Positions 38,410 through 46,580 of a stretch of 64,000 nt of DNA are shown here, piece after piece (position 1 is the stretch's first letter; every line of letters starts with the position of its first letter). Source of the stretch: Quadrisphaera sp. INWT6 (GTDB lineage Bacteria > Actinomycetota > Actinomycetes > Actinomycetales > Quadrisphaeraceae). Both the position numbers and the translations under genes were made by a program. The notes beneath the pieces are model-generated. The model had not been told where the DNA came from. It saw only the letters and a program-made list of their open reading frames with translations, and did not search any database. The stretch spans positions 1,044,530 through 1,108,529 of the forward strand of contig NZ_VUOH01000001.1 in the NCBI RefSeq assembly GCF_015390235.1, read 5' to 3'.

Positions 38410-39630
38410 TCACGCCGCCTGCTCCTTCGACCCGGTCGTCCCGTCGTGGTTCGGGTTCTCCCACAGCACCGCACCGCCCTGCCCCAGGCCCACGCACATC
38501 GCGGTCAGGCCGTAGCGGACGTCGGGGCGCTGGGCGAACTGCCGCGCCAGCTGCGTCATGAGGCGAACCCCCGAGCTGGCCAGCGGGTGGCCGACGGCGA
38601 TCGCGCCGCCCCAGGGGTTCACGCGCGGGTCGTCGTCGGCGATGCCGAAGTGGTCGGTGAAGGCCAGCACCTGCACGGCGAAGGCCTCGTTGAGCTCGAA
38701 GAGCCCGATGTCGTCGATGCTGAGACCCGTCTTGGCCAGCAGCTTCTCGGTCGCCGGCACCGGCCCGATGCCCATCACCGAGGGGTCGACGCCGGCGAAG
38801 GCGAAGCCCGCCATGCGCATCGCCACCGGCAGGCCCAGCTCGGCGGCGGTCTCGCCGGAGGCCATCAGGCACATCGTCGCGCCGTCGTTCAGCCCGGCGG
38901 CGTTGCCGGCGGTCACGCGGCCGTGGGGGCGGAACGGCGTCTTCAGGCCCGCCAGCTGCTCCACGGTGGTGCCGGGGCGCGGAGGCTCGTCGGCCGTGGC
39001 CAGCCCCCAGCCCTTCTGCGCGTGGCGGGTGGCCACGGGCACCAGGTCGGGCTGCACGTCGCCCCGCTCGTACGCGGCGGCGAGCTTGGCCTGTGACGCC
39101 GCGGCGAACGCGTCGGCGCGCTCGCGGGTCAGCTGGGGGTACCTGTCGTGGATGTTCTCGGCGGTGCGGCCCATGACGAGCGCGTCGCCGTCGACCACGC
39201 GGTCGGCCACGAAGCGCGGGTTGGGGGCGAAGTTCGCGCCGAGGGGGTGGCGGCCCATGTGCTCGACGCCGCCCGCCAGGACGACGTCGTAGGCGCCGGC
39301 GGCGATGCCCGACCCCGTCGTCGTCACCGCGGTCATGGCCCCGGCGCACATCCTGTCGATGGCGAAGCCGGGCACCGACTGCGGCAGGCCCGCCAGCATG
39401 CCGGCGCTGCGGCCGAGGGTGAGGCCCTGGTCGCCCTCCTGCGTGGTGGCGGCGACGGCCACCTCGTCGATCCGCTCGGGCGGCAGGCCGGGGTTGCGCC
39501 GCAGCACCTCGCGCAGGAGCCGGACGACCATGTCGTCGGCGCGGGTCTGCGCGTACATCCCCTTCTCGCCGGCCCTGCCGAACGGCGTCCGCACGCCGTC
39601 CACGAACACCACGTCGCGCCCCTGGAGCAC
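38410..39630 (-). CDS. fadA: Acetyl-CoA C-acyltransferase (thiolase), FadA-type beta subunit
   Basis: A 406-residue thiolase that cleaves 3-ketoacyl-CoA to acetyl-CoA and a shortened acyl-CoA. The nucleophilic Cys95 is in IDRMCAGAMTAVTTTGSG; the other catalytic residues are in ELNEAFAVQVLAF, AVGHPLASSGVRL and MCVGLGQGGAVLW. GTG at 39630 follows GAGGAGG. It is the first gene of a two-gene operon with fadB. A perfect short palindrome at 39666-39682 just upstream may bind a fatty-acid regulator. Confidence 0.94.
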   Translation of the reverse strand: MLQGRDVVFVDGVRTPFGRAGEKGMYAQTRADDMVVRLLREVLRRNPGLPPERIDEVAVAATTQEGDQGLTLGRSAGMLAGLPQSVPGFAIDRMCAGAMTAVTTTGSGIAAGAYDVVLAGGVEHMGRHPLGANFAPNPRFVADRVVDGDALVMGRTAENIHDRYPQLTRERADAFAAASQAKLAAAYERGDVQPDLVPVATRHAQKGWGLATADEPPRPGTTVEQLAGLKTPFRPHGRVTAGNAAGLNDGATMCLMASGETAAELGLPVAMRMAGFAFAGVDPSVMGIGPVPATEKLLAKTGLSIDDIGLFELNEAFAVQVLAFTDHFGIADDDPRVNPWGGAIAVGHPLASSGVRLMTQLARQFAQRPDVRYGLTAMCVGLGQGGAVLWENPNHDGTTGSKEQAA

Positions 39631-39665
39631 GCCGACCTCCTCGTCGAGCCTGATGACGAGTTACA

Positions 39666-39682
39666 CGGTACCCGCGGTACCG
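39666..39682. promoter_or_regulatory. Palindromic operator-like site upstream of fadA
   Basis: Two 7-base arms CGGTACC and GGTACCG flank CGC, 36 bases before the fadA start. The form suits a TetR-type repressor of beta-oxidation genes, but no such regulator is in the window. Confidence 0.45.
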
Positions 39683-39711
39683 GGTTCTGGCCAACGGCCC
39701 GGTGCGCCCCC

Positions 39712-40374
39712 TCAGTCGAGCTCGACGAAGCGCTCCACGTCGGACGGCTTGCCGGCGATGACGATGACCGAGCCGTAGCTCAGCACCGTGTCGTACCCGG
39801 CGTGCGTGTACTGGCCGGAGCCCTCGGGCTTCACCGACACGACCGTCACCTTGTGCCTGCTGCGCAGCTTGGACTCCCCGAGGGGGATGCCCACGAGGTC
39901 GCGCGGCGGCTTGGTCTTGGCCAGCACCCACTGGGGGCCCAGCTCGACCCAGTCCTGCATGCGCCCCGCGACCAGGTGGGCCACGCGCTCGCCCATCTGC
40001 TGCTCGGGGAGCACCACGTGGTGGGCGCCGACCCGCCGCAGGATCGTGGCGTGCTGGTCGGACAGCGCCTTCGCCCAGATCGTGGGCACCTCGAGGTCGA
40101 CGAGCACCGCCGTCGTGATGATGCTCGCCTCCAGGTGCGTCCCGATGCCCACGACGGCGCGGGGGAAGTCCTGGATGCCGATCTCGCGCAGCGCCTCGGG
40201 GTTGGTGGTGTCGGAGGTCACCACCTGCGGCAGCACGCCCGACAGCGACTGGACGACGTCGGCGCGGGCGTCCACGCCGATCACCTCGGTGCCCCCGCGG
40301 TGCAGCTCCAGGGCGAGGGCGGAGCCGAAGCGGCCCAGGCCCAGGACGGCGACGGGGTCTCTGCGACTAGCCAA
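39712..40374 (-). CDS. TrkA/KtrA-family potassium channel regulatory (RCK) protein
   Basis: A 220-residue RCK protein: nucleotide motif VAVLGLGRFGSALALELHRG, acidic VIGVDARAD, then VPTIWAKALSDQHATILRRVG and a TrkA-C domain with LVGIPLGESKLRSRHKVTVV. It forms the cytosolic ring that gates the TrkH/KtrB-type membrane protein encoded immediately upstream on the same strand (the genes overlap by 8 bases). This is a second potassium system, distinct from the KimA-like one near 2.4 kb. Confidence 0.92.
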   Translation of the reverse strand: MASRRDPVAVLGLGRFGSALALELHRGGTEVIGVDARADVVQSLSGVLPQVVTSDTTNPEALREIGIQDFPRAVVGIGTHLEASIITTAVLVDLEVPTIWAKALSDQHATILRRVGAHHVVLPEQQMGERVAHLVAGRMQDWVELGPQWVLAKTKPPRDLVGIPLGESKLRSRHKVTVVSVKPEGSGQYTHAGYDTVLSYGSVIVIAGKPSDVERFVELD

Positions 40375-41752
40375 CGATCATCCGCTCCTCGGGGAGGTGG
40401 TGGAGCTTCGCGCGCTCGCGCAGGGCGAGCGCCGACGCCAGGGTGACCGGCCCGATGCGGCCGATGTACATGAGGACCACGATGACGATGTGCGCCGGGG
40501 TCGGCAGGTCGGCCGTCACCCCGCTGGACAGGCCCACCGTGCCGAACGCCGACACGGCCTCGAAGAGGACGACGTCGGTGGGCTGGTCGGTGGTGGCGTG
40601 CAGCGCCAGCGTGCCGACCGCCACGATGCCGATGCCCAGCAGGGCCACGGCCAGGGCCTGGCGCTGGGTGGCCGCGGGCACGCGCCGCCGTCCGACCTCG
40701 ACGTCCTCGTCGCCGCGCAGCTCGGCCCACAGCACCGCGGCCAGCAGGCCGAAGGTGGTGACCTTGATGCCGCCGGCGGTGCTCGCCGAGCCGCCGCCGA
40801 TGAACATGAGGACGTCGGTGACGAGCATCCCCTCGGGCGTCAGCTGGCTGATGTCGACGGCGTTGAAGCCGGCGCTGCCCGCCATCACGGCCATCGTGAA
40901 CGCCCCCATCACCTCGTCGCCGATGCCGAGCCCGCCCAGGGTGCCGGGATTGGGGACCTCGAAGACGGCGAGCAGCGCCGTGCCCACCGCCAGCAGCCAG
41001 AACGTCACGGTCACGGTGATGCGCGTCAGCACCGACCACGAGCGGGGGTGGCGCCAGCCCCCGTTGCGGAACCCGCCGCGGGCCAGCTCGAACACCACCG
41101 GGAAGCCCAGGCCGCCCAGCAGCGTGGCCGCGCAGATGACGAGCAGGGTGGCCGGGTCCTCGGCGTAGCGGACCAGGCTGTCGCTCGACAGCGAGAACCC
41201 GGCGTTGTTGAACGACATCACCGCGTAGAAGACCGCGCGCCAGGCGGTGCGCAGCACCGGCTCGCCGTCGAGCAGCGCCCACTTCAGCCACAGCAGGACG
41301 GCGACGACGGCCTCGCTGGCGATGCTGAAGAGGAACACCGTGCGGACCACCGTGCGGACGTCGCCGGCGCTCAGCGAGCGCGACTCGGCCTGCGCCACCA
41401 GCCGCGCGCGCAGCCCCAGCCGGCGGGAGAGCACCAGGGCGATCAGGGTCGCCGCCGTGGTGATGCCCAGGCCGCCCAGCTGCACCAGCAGCATGAGCAC
41501 CACGTGGCCGTAGGTGGTCCACGAGCTGCCCGTGTCGACGATGGACAGGCCCGTCACCGACACCGCCGACGTCGCGGTGAAGACGGCGACGACGACGTCG
41601 GAGCGCCCGTCGGTGTGCGCCCACGGCACGGACAGCAGGAGCGTGCCGACCGCGATCGCCGCCGCGAAGCCCCCCGCGATCACCCGGCCGGGGTGCGGGG
41701 CACCGCGGCGGGTGGCGTTGCGGGCCGGGCTGTCGGGCACGGGCGCCCACAC
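40367..41752 (-). CDS. TrkH/KtrB-family potassium transporter membrane subunit
   Basis: About 461 residues with repeated membrane-pore-membrane units. Selectivity-filter-like turns are seen in TSAVSVTGLSIVDTGSSW, FNNAGFSLSSDSLV, AGSAGFNAVDISQLTPEG and AFGTVGLSSGVTADLPTPAH. FIGGGSASTAGGIKVTTFG is typical of the fourth repeat. GTG at 41752 is chosen because the open frame further upstream runs into the family A repeat, where it would be spurious. With the RCK protein it forms a Ktr-type K+ (possibly Na+-coupled) uptake system. Confidence 0.9.
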   Translation of the reverse strand: MWAPVPDSPARNATRRGAPHPGRVIAGGFAAAIAVGTLLLSVPWAHTDGRSDVVVAVFTATSAVSVTGLSIVDTGSSWTTYGHVVLMLLVQLGGLGITTAATLIALVLSRRLGLRARLVAQAESRSLSAGDVRTVVRTVFLFSIASEAVVAVLLWLKWALLDGEPVLRTAWRAVFYAVMSFNNAGFSLSSDSLVRYAEDPATLLVICAATLLGGLGFPVVFELARGGFRNGGWRHPRSWSVLTRITVTVTFWLLAVGTALLAVFEVPNPGTLGGLGIGDEVMGAFTMAVMAGSAGFNAVDISQLTPEGMLVTDVLMFIGGGSASTAGGIKVTTFGLLAAVLWAELRGDEDVEVGRRRVPAATQRQALAVALLGIGIVAVGTLALHATTDQPTDVVLFEAVSAFGTVGLSSGVTADLPTPAHIVIVVLMYIGRIGPVTLASALALRERAKLHHLPEERMIVG

Positions 41753-41820
41753 TGCCAGAGCCCCCGGTCCCTCGGCGTCGTCCTCCCGGGCGACCCGCCG
41801 CCCCGCCGTCCGCCCCTTCC

Positions 41821-41900
41821 CCGCGACGATCACGCACCTGAGCGCCGCCTCCGGTCTGCTGCGACCGTCGATGTGGCGCTGAGGTGCGTGATCGTCGCGG
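41821..41900. repeat. Family A repeat as a long inverted pair (26-bp arms)
   Basis: Arms at 41821-41846 (CCGCGACGATCACGCACCTG and onward) and 41875-41900 are complementary over 26 bases with a single mismatch, around a 28-base loop. The core is the same as at 13955 and 20851. It lies between the divergent trkH-type and merR-type genes. Confidence 0.8.
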
Positions 41901-41959
41901 GGGATGGGTGGCTGCTGCGGCGATCACGGGCCCGCGGAGGCACCGCCCCAGCAGGCGCT

Positions 41960-42001
41960 CCCGGAACCCCGTGATCGGTGCCCGGAACCCCGTGGTCGGT
42001 G
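41960..42001. repeat. 21-bp direct repeat, two copies
   Basis: CCCGGAACCCCGTGATCGGT plus G at 41960-41980 is repeated at 41981-42001 with one change (GTGGTC for GTGATC). Upstream of the MerR-type gene; role unknown. Confidence 0.6.
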
Positions 42002-42018
42002 CCGCTGGCGCTGCGGGC

Positions 42019-42040
42019 TTGACCCTGACGCGGCGTGAGG
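42019..42040 (+). promoter_or_regulatory. MerR-type promoter/operator of the TipA-like gene
   Basis: TTGACC (42019-42024) overlaps an inverted repeat CCTGACG-CGG-CGTGAGG (42024-42040, six of seven pairs). MerR regulators bind dyads placed in an overlong spacer just after the -35, and tipA promoters have a similar TTGACCTCACG...CGTGAGG form. The first start codons lie 8-17 bases further on, so the transcript would be nearly leaderless. Placement of the -10 is not clear. Confidence 0.55.
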
Positions 42041-42047
42041 CACCACG

Positions 42048-42335
42048 GTGGTCCTCGTGACCGAACAGCACGGGGACCAGCCCGGTGACCACCTGACCGT
42101 GGGGCGCGTCGCCGAGGCGACGGGCGTCAGCGTCAGGGCGCTGCACCACTACGACGCCGTCGGCCTCGTCCGGCCCTCCGGGCGCAGCGCCGCCGGGTAC
42201 CGCCTGTACGCGCCCGACGACGTCGAGCGCCTGCGGACCGTCGTGGTCTACCGCCGGCTGGGGTTCTCCCTGGAGGAGGTGGCGGACCTGCTGGCGGCCG
42301 ACGGCTCGGGGCAGCTCGAGCACCTGCGGCGTTAG
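42048..42335 (+). CDS. MerR-family DNA-binding domain of a TipA-like regulator, ended by an in-frame stop
   Basis: 95 residues forming a complete MerR winged helix: LTVGRVAEATGVSVRALHHY, GLVRPSGRSAAGYRLYAPDD and LRTVVVYRRLGFSLEEVADL. TAG at 42333-42335 follows EHLRR; the same frame reads on as RDAVTARLQEDTALLAAIDR, the dimerisation helix, and then a TipAS domain. Changing TAG to CAG would restore one 272-residue TipAL-like protein. GTG at 42057 is an alternative start. As written the product lacks its coiled coil and effector domain, so it may not dimerise normally. Confidence 0.75.
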   Translation: MVLVTEQHGDQPGDHLTVGRVAEATGVSVRALHHYDAVGLVRPSGRSAAGYRLYAPDDVERLRTVVVYRRLGFSLEEVADLLAADGSGQLEHLRR

Positions 42336-42410
42336 CGCGACGCGGTCACGGCCCGGCTGCAGGAGGACACCGCCCTCCTCGCAGCGATCGACAGAGCACT
42401 GGAGGTGCAC

Positions 42411-42866
42411 GTGAGCGGGACCCAGCTGACGCCGGAGGAGCAGCGCGAGCTGTTCGGCGACTCCTTCAGCGAGGAGTACGCCGCCGAGGCGGAGCAGCGC
42501 TGGGGCGAGACGCCCCAGTGGACGCAGTCGCAGGAGCGCACGGCCCGGTACACGAAGGCCGACTGGCAGGAGGTGAAGGCCGAGGCCGACGCGCTCAACG
42601 CCGACTTCGCCGCGCTCCTCGCCGCGGGGGAGCCGGCGGACGGCGCTGGCGCGATGGACGTCGCGGAGCGCCACCGGCTCCACGTGTGCGAGCGCTTCTA
42701 CGACATGTCGCACGCCATGCACCGGTCGGTCAGCCAGCTCTACGTCGACGACGCGCGCTTCACGGCCACCTACGAGGCCGTCGCCCCCGGGCTCGCGCAG
42801 TACGTCCGTGACGCCGCCCACGCCAACGCGGCGCGCCACGGCGTCGAGGAGGGCTGCACGAGCTGA
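42411..42866 (+). CDS. TipAS-type antibiotic-recognition domain protein
   Basis: 151 residues, mostly helical: QLTPEEQRELFGDSFSEEYA, AEQRWGETPQWTQSQERTAR, YTKADWQEVKAEADALN, HRLHVCERFYDMSHAMHRSV and DARFTATYEAVAPGLAQYVR match the globin-like TipAS domain, which in Streptomyces binds thiopeptide and other amphipathic drugs. GTG at 42411 has GGAGG five bases upstream, so the domain can be made on its own even though a stop separates it from the MerR part. In Streptomyces tipA, TipAS is also made separately from an internal start. A start at 42405 is possible. Confidence 0.72.
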   Translation: MSGTQLTPEEQRELFGDSFSEEYAAEAEQRWGETPQWTQSQERTARYTKADWQEVKAEADALNADFAALLAAGEPADGAGAMDVAERHRLHVCERFYDMSHAMHRSVSQLYVDDARFTATYEAVAPGLAQYVRDAAHANAARHGVEEGCTS

Positions 42867-43000
42867 CGCCCCGACGCCGGGCGCGGGTCCTGCCACCGCG
42901 CCGTCGAGATCCTGCCGACCTTCCGGCGCACGGGTCCCGACGGCGCGGGACGGCGCGGAGCGGAGCGCCCGGACGCCGAGGATGTCGCTGTGATGCGCTC

Positions 43001-43918
43001 GTGAACCGCCGCTCCGCCCTGCTCTTCGCCGGCCTCGGGATCGCCTGGGGCGTGCCGTACCTCTTCATCGCGATCGCCGTCACGGAGCTGCAGCCGTCCG
43101 TGCTGGTGCTCGCGCGCACCGCCCTTGGTGCGCTGCTCCTGGTGCCGCTGGCGCTCGCCCGCCGCGAGGTGCTGGCCGCCCTGCGCCGCTGGCCGGCGCT
43201 GCTGGCCTACACCGCCACCGAGGTGCTCGTGCCCTGGCTGCTGCTGGCCCGCGCCGAGCGGTCGCTGCCCAGCTCCACCACGGCCCTGCTCATCGCCGCC
43301 GTGCCGCTGGTCGGGCTGCTGGTGGGTGCCGCGGCGCGCCGCGCCGGCCTCGACAGCTCCCCGCACCGCCCCCTCGGCGCCCGCGGGGCGCTCGGCCTGG
43401 GCGTGGGCACGCTCGGGGTGGCGGCGCTGGTGGGCGTCTCGCTGACCGCGGCCGACCCGGTGGCCGTGCTGGAGATGGCCGTCGTGGTGGTCTGCTACGC
43501 CGTCGGCGCCTGGGTGCTGGGGGCGCGCCTGCACGACGTCCCGAGCGTCGGCGTGATGGCGTGCTCCCTGGCCCTGGCGGCGCTGGTCTACCTGCCCGTG
43601 GTGCTCCTCGGACCCGGGCTCCCGGCGCAGCTCCCGTCCGCCTCGGTGGTGGTCGCCGTGGTCGTCCTCGGGGTGGTCTGCACGGCGGGCGCGTTCCTGC
43701 TCTTCGGAGCGCTGGTGAGCGCCGTCGGGCCGGTCCGCACCACCACGGTGGTGTACGTGAACCCCCTGGTCGCGGTGGTCGCCGGGGCCGTGGTGCTGGG
43801 CGAGCGGCTCACCGGGTGGACGGCGGTCGGGGCGGCGCTGGTGCTGGCCGGGTCGGTCCTGGCGACGGCGCCGCCCCGCCGGCGCGCCACCCCCGAGACC
43901 GCACCCGCTGCGGTCTAG
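43001..43918 (+). CDS. EamA-family (DMT superfamily) transporter
   Basis: A 305-residue protein with ten membrane segments in two EamA repeats: AGLGIAWGVPYLFIAIAVTEL and ARTALGALLLVPLALARRE in the first, VGPVRTTTVVYVNPLVAVVAG and VVLGERLTGWTAVGAALVLAG in the second. Members export or import small metabolites; the substrate is unknown. GTG at 43001. A 134-base gap separates it from the TipAS gene. Its TAG stop shares CTAG with the convergent hydrolase gene. Confidence 0.88.
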   Translation: MNRRSALLFAGLGIAWGVPYLFIAIAVTELQPSVLVLARTALGALLLVPLALARREVLAALRRWPALLAYTATEVLVPWLLLARAERSLPSSTTALLIAAVPLVGLLVGAAARRAGLDSSPHRPLGARGALGLGVGTLGVAALVGVSLTAADPVAVLEMAVVVVCYAVGAWVLGARLHDVPSVGVMACSLALAALVYLPVVLLGPGLPAQLPSASVVVAVVVLGVVCTAGAFLLFGALVSAVGPVRTTTVVYVNPLVAVVAGAVVLGERLTGWTAVGAALVLAGSVLATAPPRRRATPETAPAAV

Positions 43919-44841
43919 CGCCCCAGCACCTCGCGCACCCGAGCGGCGAACGGCGCGGGGTCGTCACCCATCGCCACCACCCAGGGGGCGTGGTCGCCGG
44001 GGAAGAGCGTCGTGGGAAGGCCGAGCCGCCCCGCGACCGCCTCGGCGCAGCGCCGCGCGAGCTGCCCGTCGGAGGCCTCCCCGGCGGCGAGCACGAGCCG
44101 CACGCCCGAGTCCTGCGCCGCGCGCAGCCCCGGGACGTCGAGCGCGTACCCGCAGACGGTGAGCAGCCCGTGGGCGATCATGCGCTCCAGCGCCGCCACC
44201 TGCTCCGGGGGCGGGACGTGCTGGCCGTCGCCGTCGTCCTGCGCACCGTCCTGCGCACCGTCCTGCGCCCCGTCCTCTGCTCCGTCGTGGCCGTCGCCTG
44301 CCGCTCCGAAGCCGGCGAGGGCCAGGAACGCGCCCATCGCCGCCCACACCCCCTGCTCGTGCAGGAGCGCCACGACGCGCTCGGAGCCGCGCCGCGCGGC
44401 GGCGGCGTCGGGCCCGGGCAGCGCGCTGGTCAGCGGCGGCTCGTGGGCGACGACGACGCGCACCCGCTCGGGGTGGCGCGCCGCGAGGGCGAGCGCGGTC
44501 ACCGCCCCGCCGCTGCTCCCGAGGACGTCGACGCGCTGCCCCGGGACCGCGGCGTCGAGGAGGGCGACGAGGTCGTCGGCCAGGCGGTCCGGGTCGGCGT
44601 CGTCGGTCGGGTCGTCCAGGGGGCTCGCGCCGAAGCCGCGGGGGTCGTGCAGCAGCACCGTCCGGTCGCGGGTGAGGTGCTCGGCGAGGTCGCGGAAGTC
44701 GCCGGCGCCCATCGGGTGGCCGACGAGCGCCAGGGGCGGGACAGCGCCGTCCGCGGAGGCCGGCTCGGACACCTCGGACACCTCGAGGTGGAGCCTGGCG
44801 CCGGGGACGTCGAGGGTGCGGGTGCTCCAGCGGGTGCTCAT
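43915..44841 (-). CDS. Alpha/beta hydrolase
   Basis: A 308-residue alpha/beta-hydrolase. The nucleophile elbow is LGSSGGAV, the oxyanion region LVGHPMGAG, DPRGFGAS follows the third strand, and the catalytic His is in FPGDHAPWVVAMG. In the lid region is a degenerate Asp/Gln/Gly repeat (DGAEDGAQDGAQDGAQDDGD) encoded by 12-base tandem repeats. ATG at 44841 (MSTRWSTRTLDV) is preferred over ATG at 44874. The substrate is unknown. Confidence 0.83.
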   Translation of the reverse strand: MSTRWSTRTLDVPGARLHLEVSEVSEPASADGAVPPLALVGHPMGAGDFRDLAEHLTRDRTVLLHDPRGFGASPLDDPTDDADPDRLADDLVALLDAAVPGQRVDVLGSSGGAVTALALAARHPERVRVVVAHEPPLTSALPGPDAAAARRGSERVVALLHEQGVWAAMGAFLALAGFGAAGDGHDGAEDGAQDGAQDGAQDDGDGQHVPPPEQVAALERMIAHGLLTVCGYALDVPGLRAAQDSGVRLVLAAGEASDGQLARRCAEAVAGRLGLPTTLFPGDHAPWVVAMGDDPAPFAARVREVLGR

Positions 44842-44890
44842 GCCGGGCTGACCGGCTGCAGCGCCGCGACTCATCGGTGGCGCTGGTGGG

Positions 44891-45457
44891 TCAGCCGCGG
44901 GGTGGGAGCGTCACCGCGGGGAGCCCGTCGATGCTCTCGGCGTTGCGGGTGCGCCAGTACTCCTCGAAGTGCGCGTCGTCGCGGCGGCTCTGGGAGGCGT
45001 CGAGCACGTCGCGGTCGCCGCGGAAGTCCATGAGCGGGACGGCGAAGCCGCACGCGTCGGCGACCCTGTCGACGTCGACGACCACCACCGACCGCTGCCC
45101 CACCTCGCGCTCCTTGGGGAACAGGGCCCGCACCTCGGCGAAGCCGGGGTCGCCGGCGAGGACGACGCGCCCGCGGCCGTGCAGGCGCACGATCGTCGGC
45201 CGGCCGGAGAACGCGCAGAACATCAGCACCACGCGGCCGTTCTCGCGCAGGTGGGCGATGGTCTCGGCGCCGGAGCCGCTGTAGTCGAGGTAGGCCACCG
45301 TGCGCTCGTCGACGACGGCGAAGGTGCCCGCCATCCCCTTCGGCGAGACGTTGACGTGGCCGTCCGCCGCGAGCGGCGCGCTGCCGACGAAGAAGACCGG
45401 CTGCTCCACCATCCAGGCGGCGAGCTCGTCGCTGATGCCGTCGTAGATCTTCGCCAT
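44891..45457 (-). CDS. Pyridoxamine 5'-phosphate oxidase-family protein
   Basis: A 188-residue split-barrel protein. MAKIYDGISDELAAWMVEQP, FVGSAPLAADGHVNVSPKGM, VAYLDYSGSGAETIAHLREN and RVVLMFCAFSGRPTIVRLHG are typical of this FMN/F420-binding family, whose members oxidise or reduce small molecules or degrade flavins. The full-length barrel is present. ATG at 45457 gives the usual N-terminus. It is 34 bases downstream of the regulator gene on the same strand. Confidence 0.87.
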   Translation of the reverse strand: MAKIYDGISDELAAWMVEQPVFFVGSAPLAADGHVNVSPKGMAGTFAVVDERTVAYLDYSGSGAETIAHLRENGRVVLMFCAFSGRPTIVRLHGRGRVVLAGDPGFAEVRALFPKEREVGQRSVVVVDVDRVADACGFAVPLMDFRGDRDVLDASQSRRDDAHFEEYWRTRNAESIDGLPAVTLPPRG

Positions 45458-45491
45458 GCGGCCATCGTGCACCCGCTGGGGCGCCGGGTGG

Positions 45492-45899
45492 TCAGGCGGC
45501 GCGCGCCTGGACGGCCGTGGAGGCCGGGACCGTCGCGTCCAGCACCGCCAGCGCGGCCGGCGCGGGCACCGCGGACGGCGCGGACACGGCGGACGGCGCG
45601 GAGGCGAGGTCCAGGACGGCGAGGTCCGCCGCGACGGCCCGCAGCAGGGCCGACATCGGCAGCCCCAGCGCCTGGCACAGGGCCCGCAGCACCTCCGAGG
45701 AGGCCTCCGCCAGACCCCGCTCCACCTGCGACAGGTGGCCCGTCGACACCCGTGCGCCACCCGCGACCTCGCGCAGGCTCCGCCCCTGGGCGAGCCGCGC
45801 CCTCCGCAGCCGGGCCCCGAGCACCTCCCGCAGGACGGGCCGCTCCGCGGGCTCCTCGCGGACCAGGCGCAGCCCGCTGGTCGCGGTCCGAGGGCTCAC
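45492..45899 (-). CDS. ClgR-like XRE-family transcriptional regulator
   Basis: A 135-residue regulator. [40 protein letters not shown] and [20 protein letters not shown] form a Cro/CI helix-turn-helix very like ClgR, the actinobacterial activator of clp protease genes. The Ala/Val/Pro-rich tail ends in VQARAA; ClgR proteins end in hydrophobic AA-type degrons read by ClpP, which would fit. GTG at 45899 or ATG at 45935 may be the start. Confidence 0.72.
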   Translation of the reverse strand: MSPRTATSGLRLVREEPAERPVLREVLGARLRRARLAQGRSLREVAGGARVSTGHLSQVERGLAEASSEVLRALCQALGLPMSALLRAVAADLAVLDLASAPSAVSAPSAVPAPAALAVLDATVPASTAVQARAA

Positions 45900-45961
45900 C
45901 GGGGGCCTGCGGGGGTCTGCATCCCGACAGCACACCCCTCGACCCGCACCGCGGTCCAGCG

Positions 45962-46489
45962 GTGTTCACCGCCGGTGAACTCCGCGACCACCTCCCGGAT
46001 CAGCGCCTCCGGTGGGACCGTGGTCGCGTGCTGCTGGGCGGGTCTCGCCGCGGGCTCCTCGTCGCCGAGGTCGACGCCCGCGACCTCACCACGTGCCGGC
46101 TCCTCGCCGTCTTCGAGCGCCGCCGCGGGGCGGACGGCGCGCTCGGCGTCCCCGTGGCGTTCCTCGCCTTCGAGGACGACGTCGACCTCGTCCACACCGC
46201 GCCCGAGCACCGCCGGCGCGGGATCGCCTCGGCGCTGCTGGAGCTGGCCCGCACCGAGGTGCCCGGCCTGGGGTACTCCGCCGACCACACCGCTGACGGC
46301 GCGGCCTGGGGCCGCGGGCGGGGCCTCGCCGTCCCCGAGGCGGAGGCGCTCGTGCCCGACCAGGAGGTCGCGTGGGCGGCCGCGGGCGTCTACCTGCACC
46401 TGACGCACGTCACCCCGGAGGAGCTGCTGTGGCAGCGGCCGCTGCGCCTGCGCGGGCGGAGGCGGCCCGGGCGCTGGCTCGGTCGTTGA
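45962..46489 (+). CDS. GNAT-type N-acetyltransferase-like protein
   Basis: About 175 residues. [30 protein letters not shown] contains the acetyl-CoA-binding R/Q-x-x-G-x-A/G loop (HRRRGIA), followed by [20 protein letters not shown]. The N-terminal part [18 protein letters not shown] and the Leu/Arg-rich tail do not point to a known substrate. GTG at 45962 is the most likely start; it is divergent from the ClgR-like gene. Confidence 0.68.
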   Translation: MFTAGELRDHLPDQRLRWDRGRVLLGGSRRGLLVAEVDARDLTTCRLLAVFERRRGADGALGVPVAFLAFEDDVDLVHTAPEHRRRGIASALLELARTEVPGLGYSADHTADGAAWGRGRGLAVPEAEALVPDQEVAWAAAGVYLHLTHVTPEELLWQRPLRLRGRRRPGRWLGR

Positions 46490-46490
46490 C

Positions 46491-46552
46491 GCAGATCTTG
46501 GCGATCGGTGGGTCGAAGAGGCCGTGATGAACCACCGATCGCCAAGATCTGC
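46491..46552. terminator. Bidirectional hairpin with 21-bp perfect arms between convergent genes
   Basis: The arm 46491-46511 (starting GCAGATCTTGGCGATCGGTG) is perfectly complementary to 46532-46552, with a 20-base loop. It starts two bases after the acetyltransferase stop and ends 28 bases before the stop of the convergent VOC gene. It may terminate both; it is unrelated to repeat families A and B. Confidence 0.75.
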
Positions 46553-46580
46553 ACAGACCGTCTCGGTCGGCTCGGGCGGT

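Noticed and set aside
41753..41833. Longer N-terminus for the TrkH-type protein
   Set aside because: It would be translated from within the family A repeat, so the extension is a by-product of the repeat being open.
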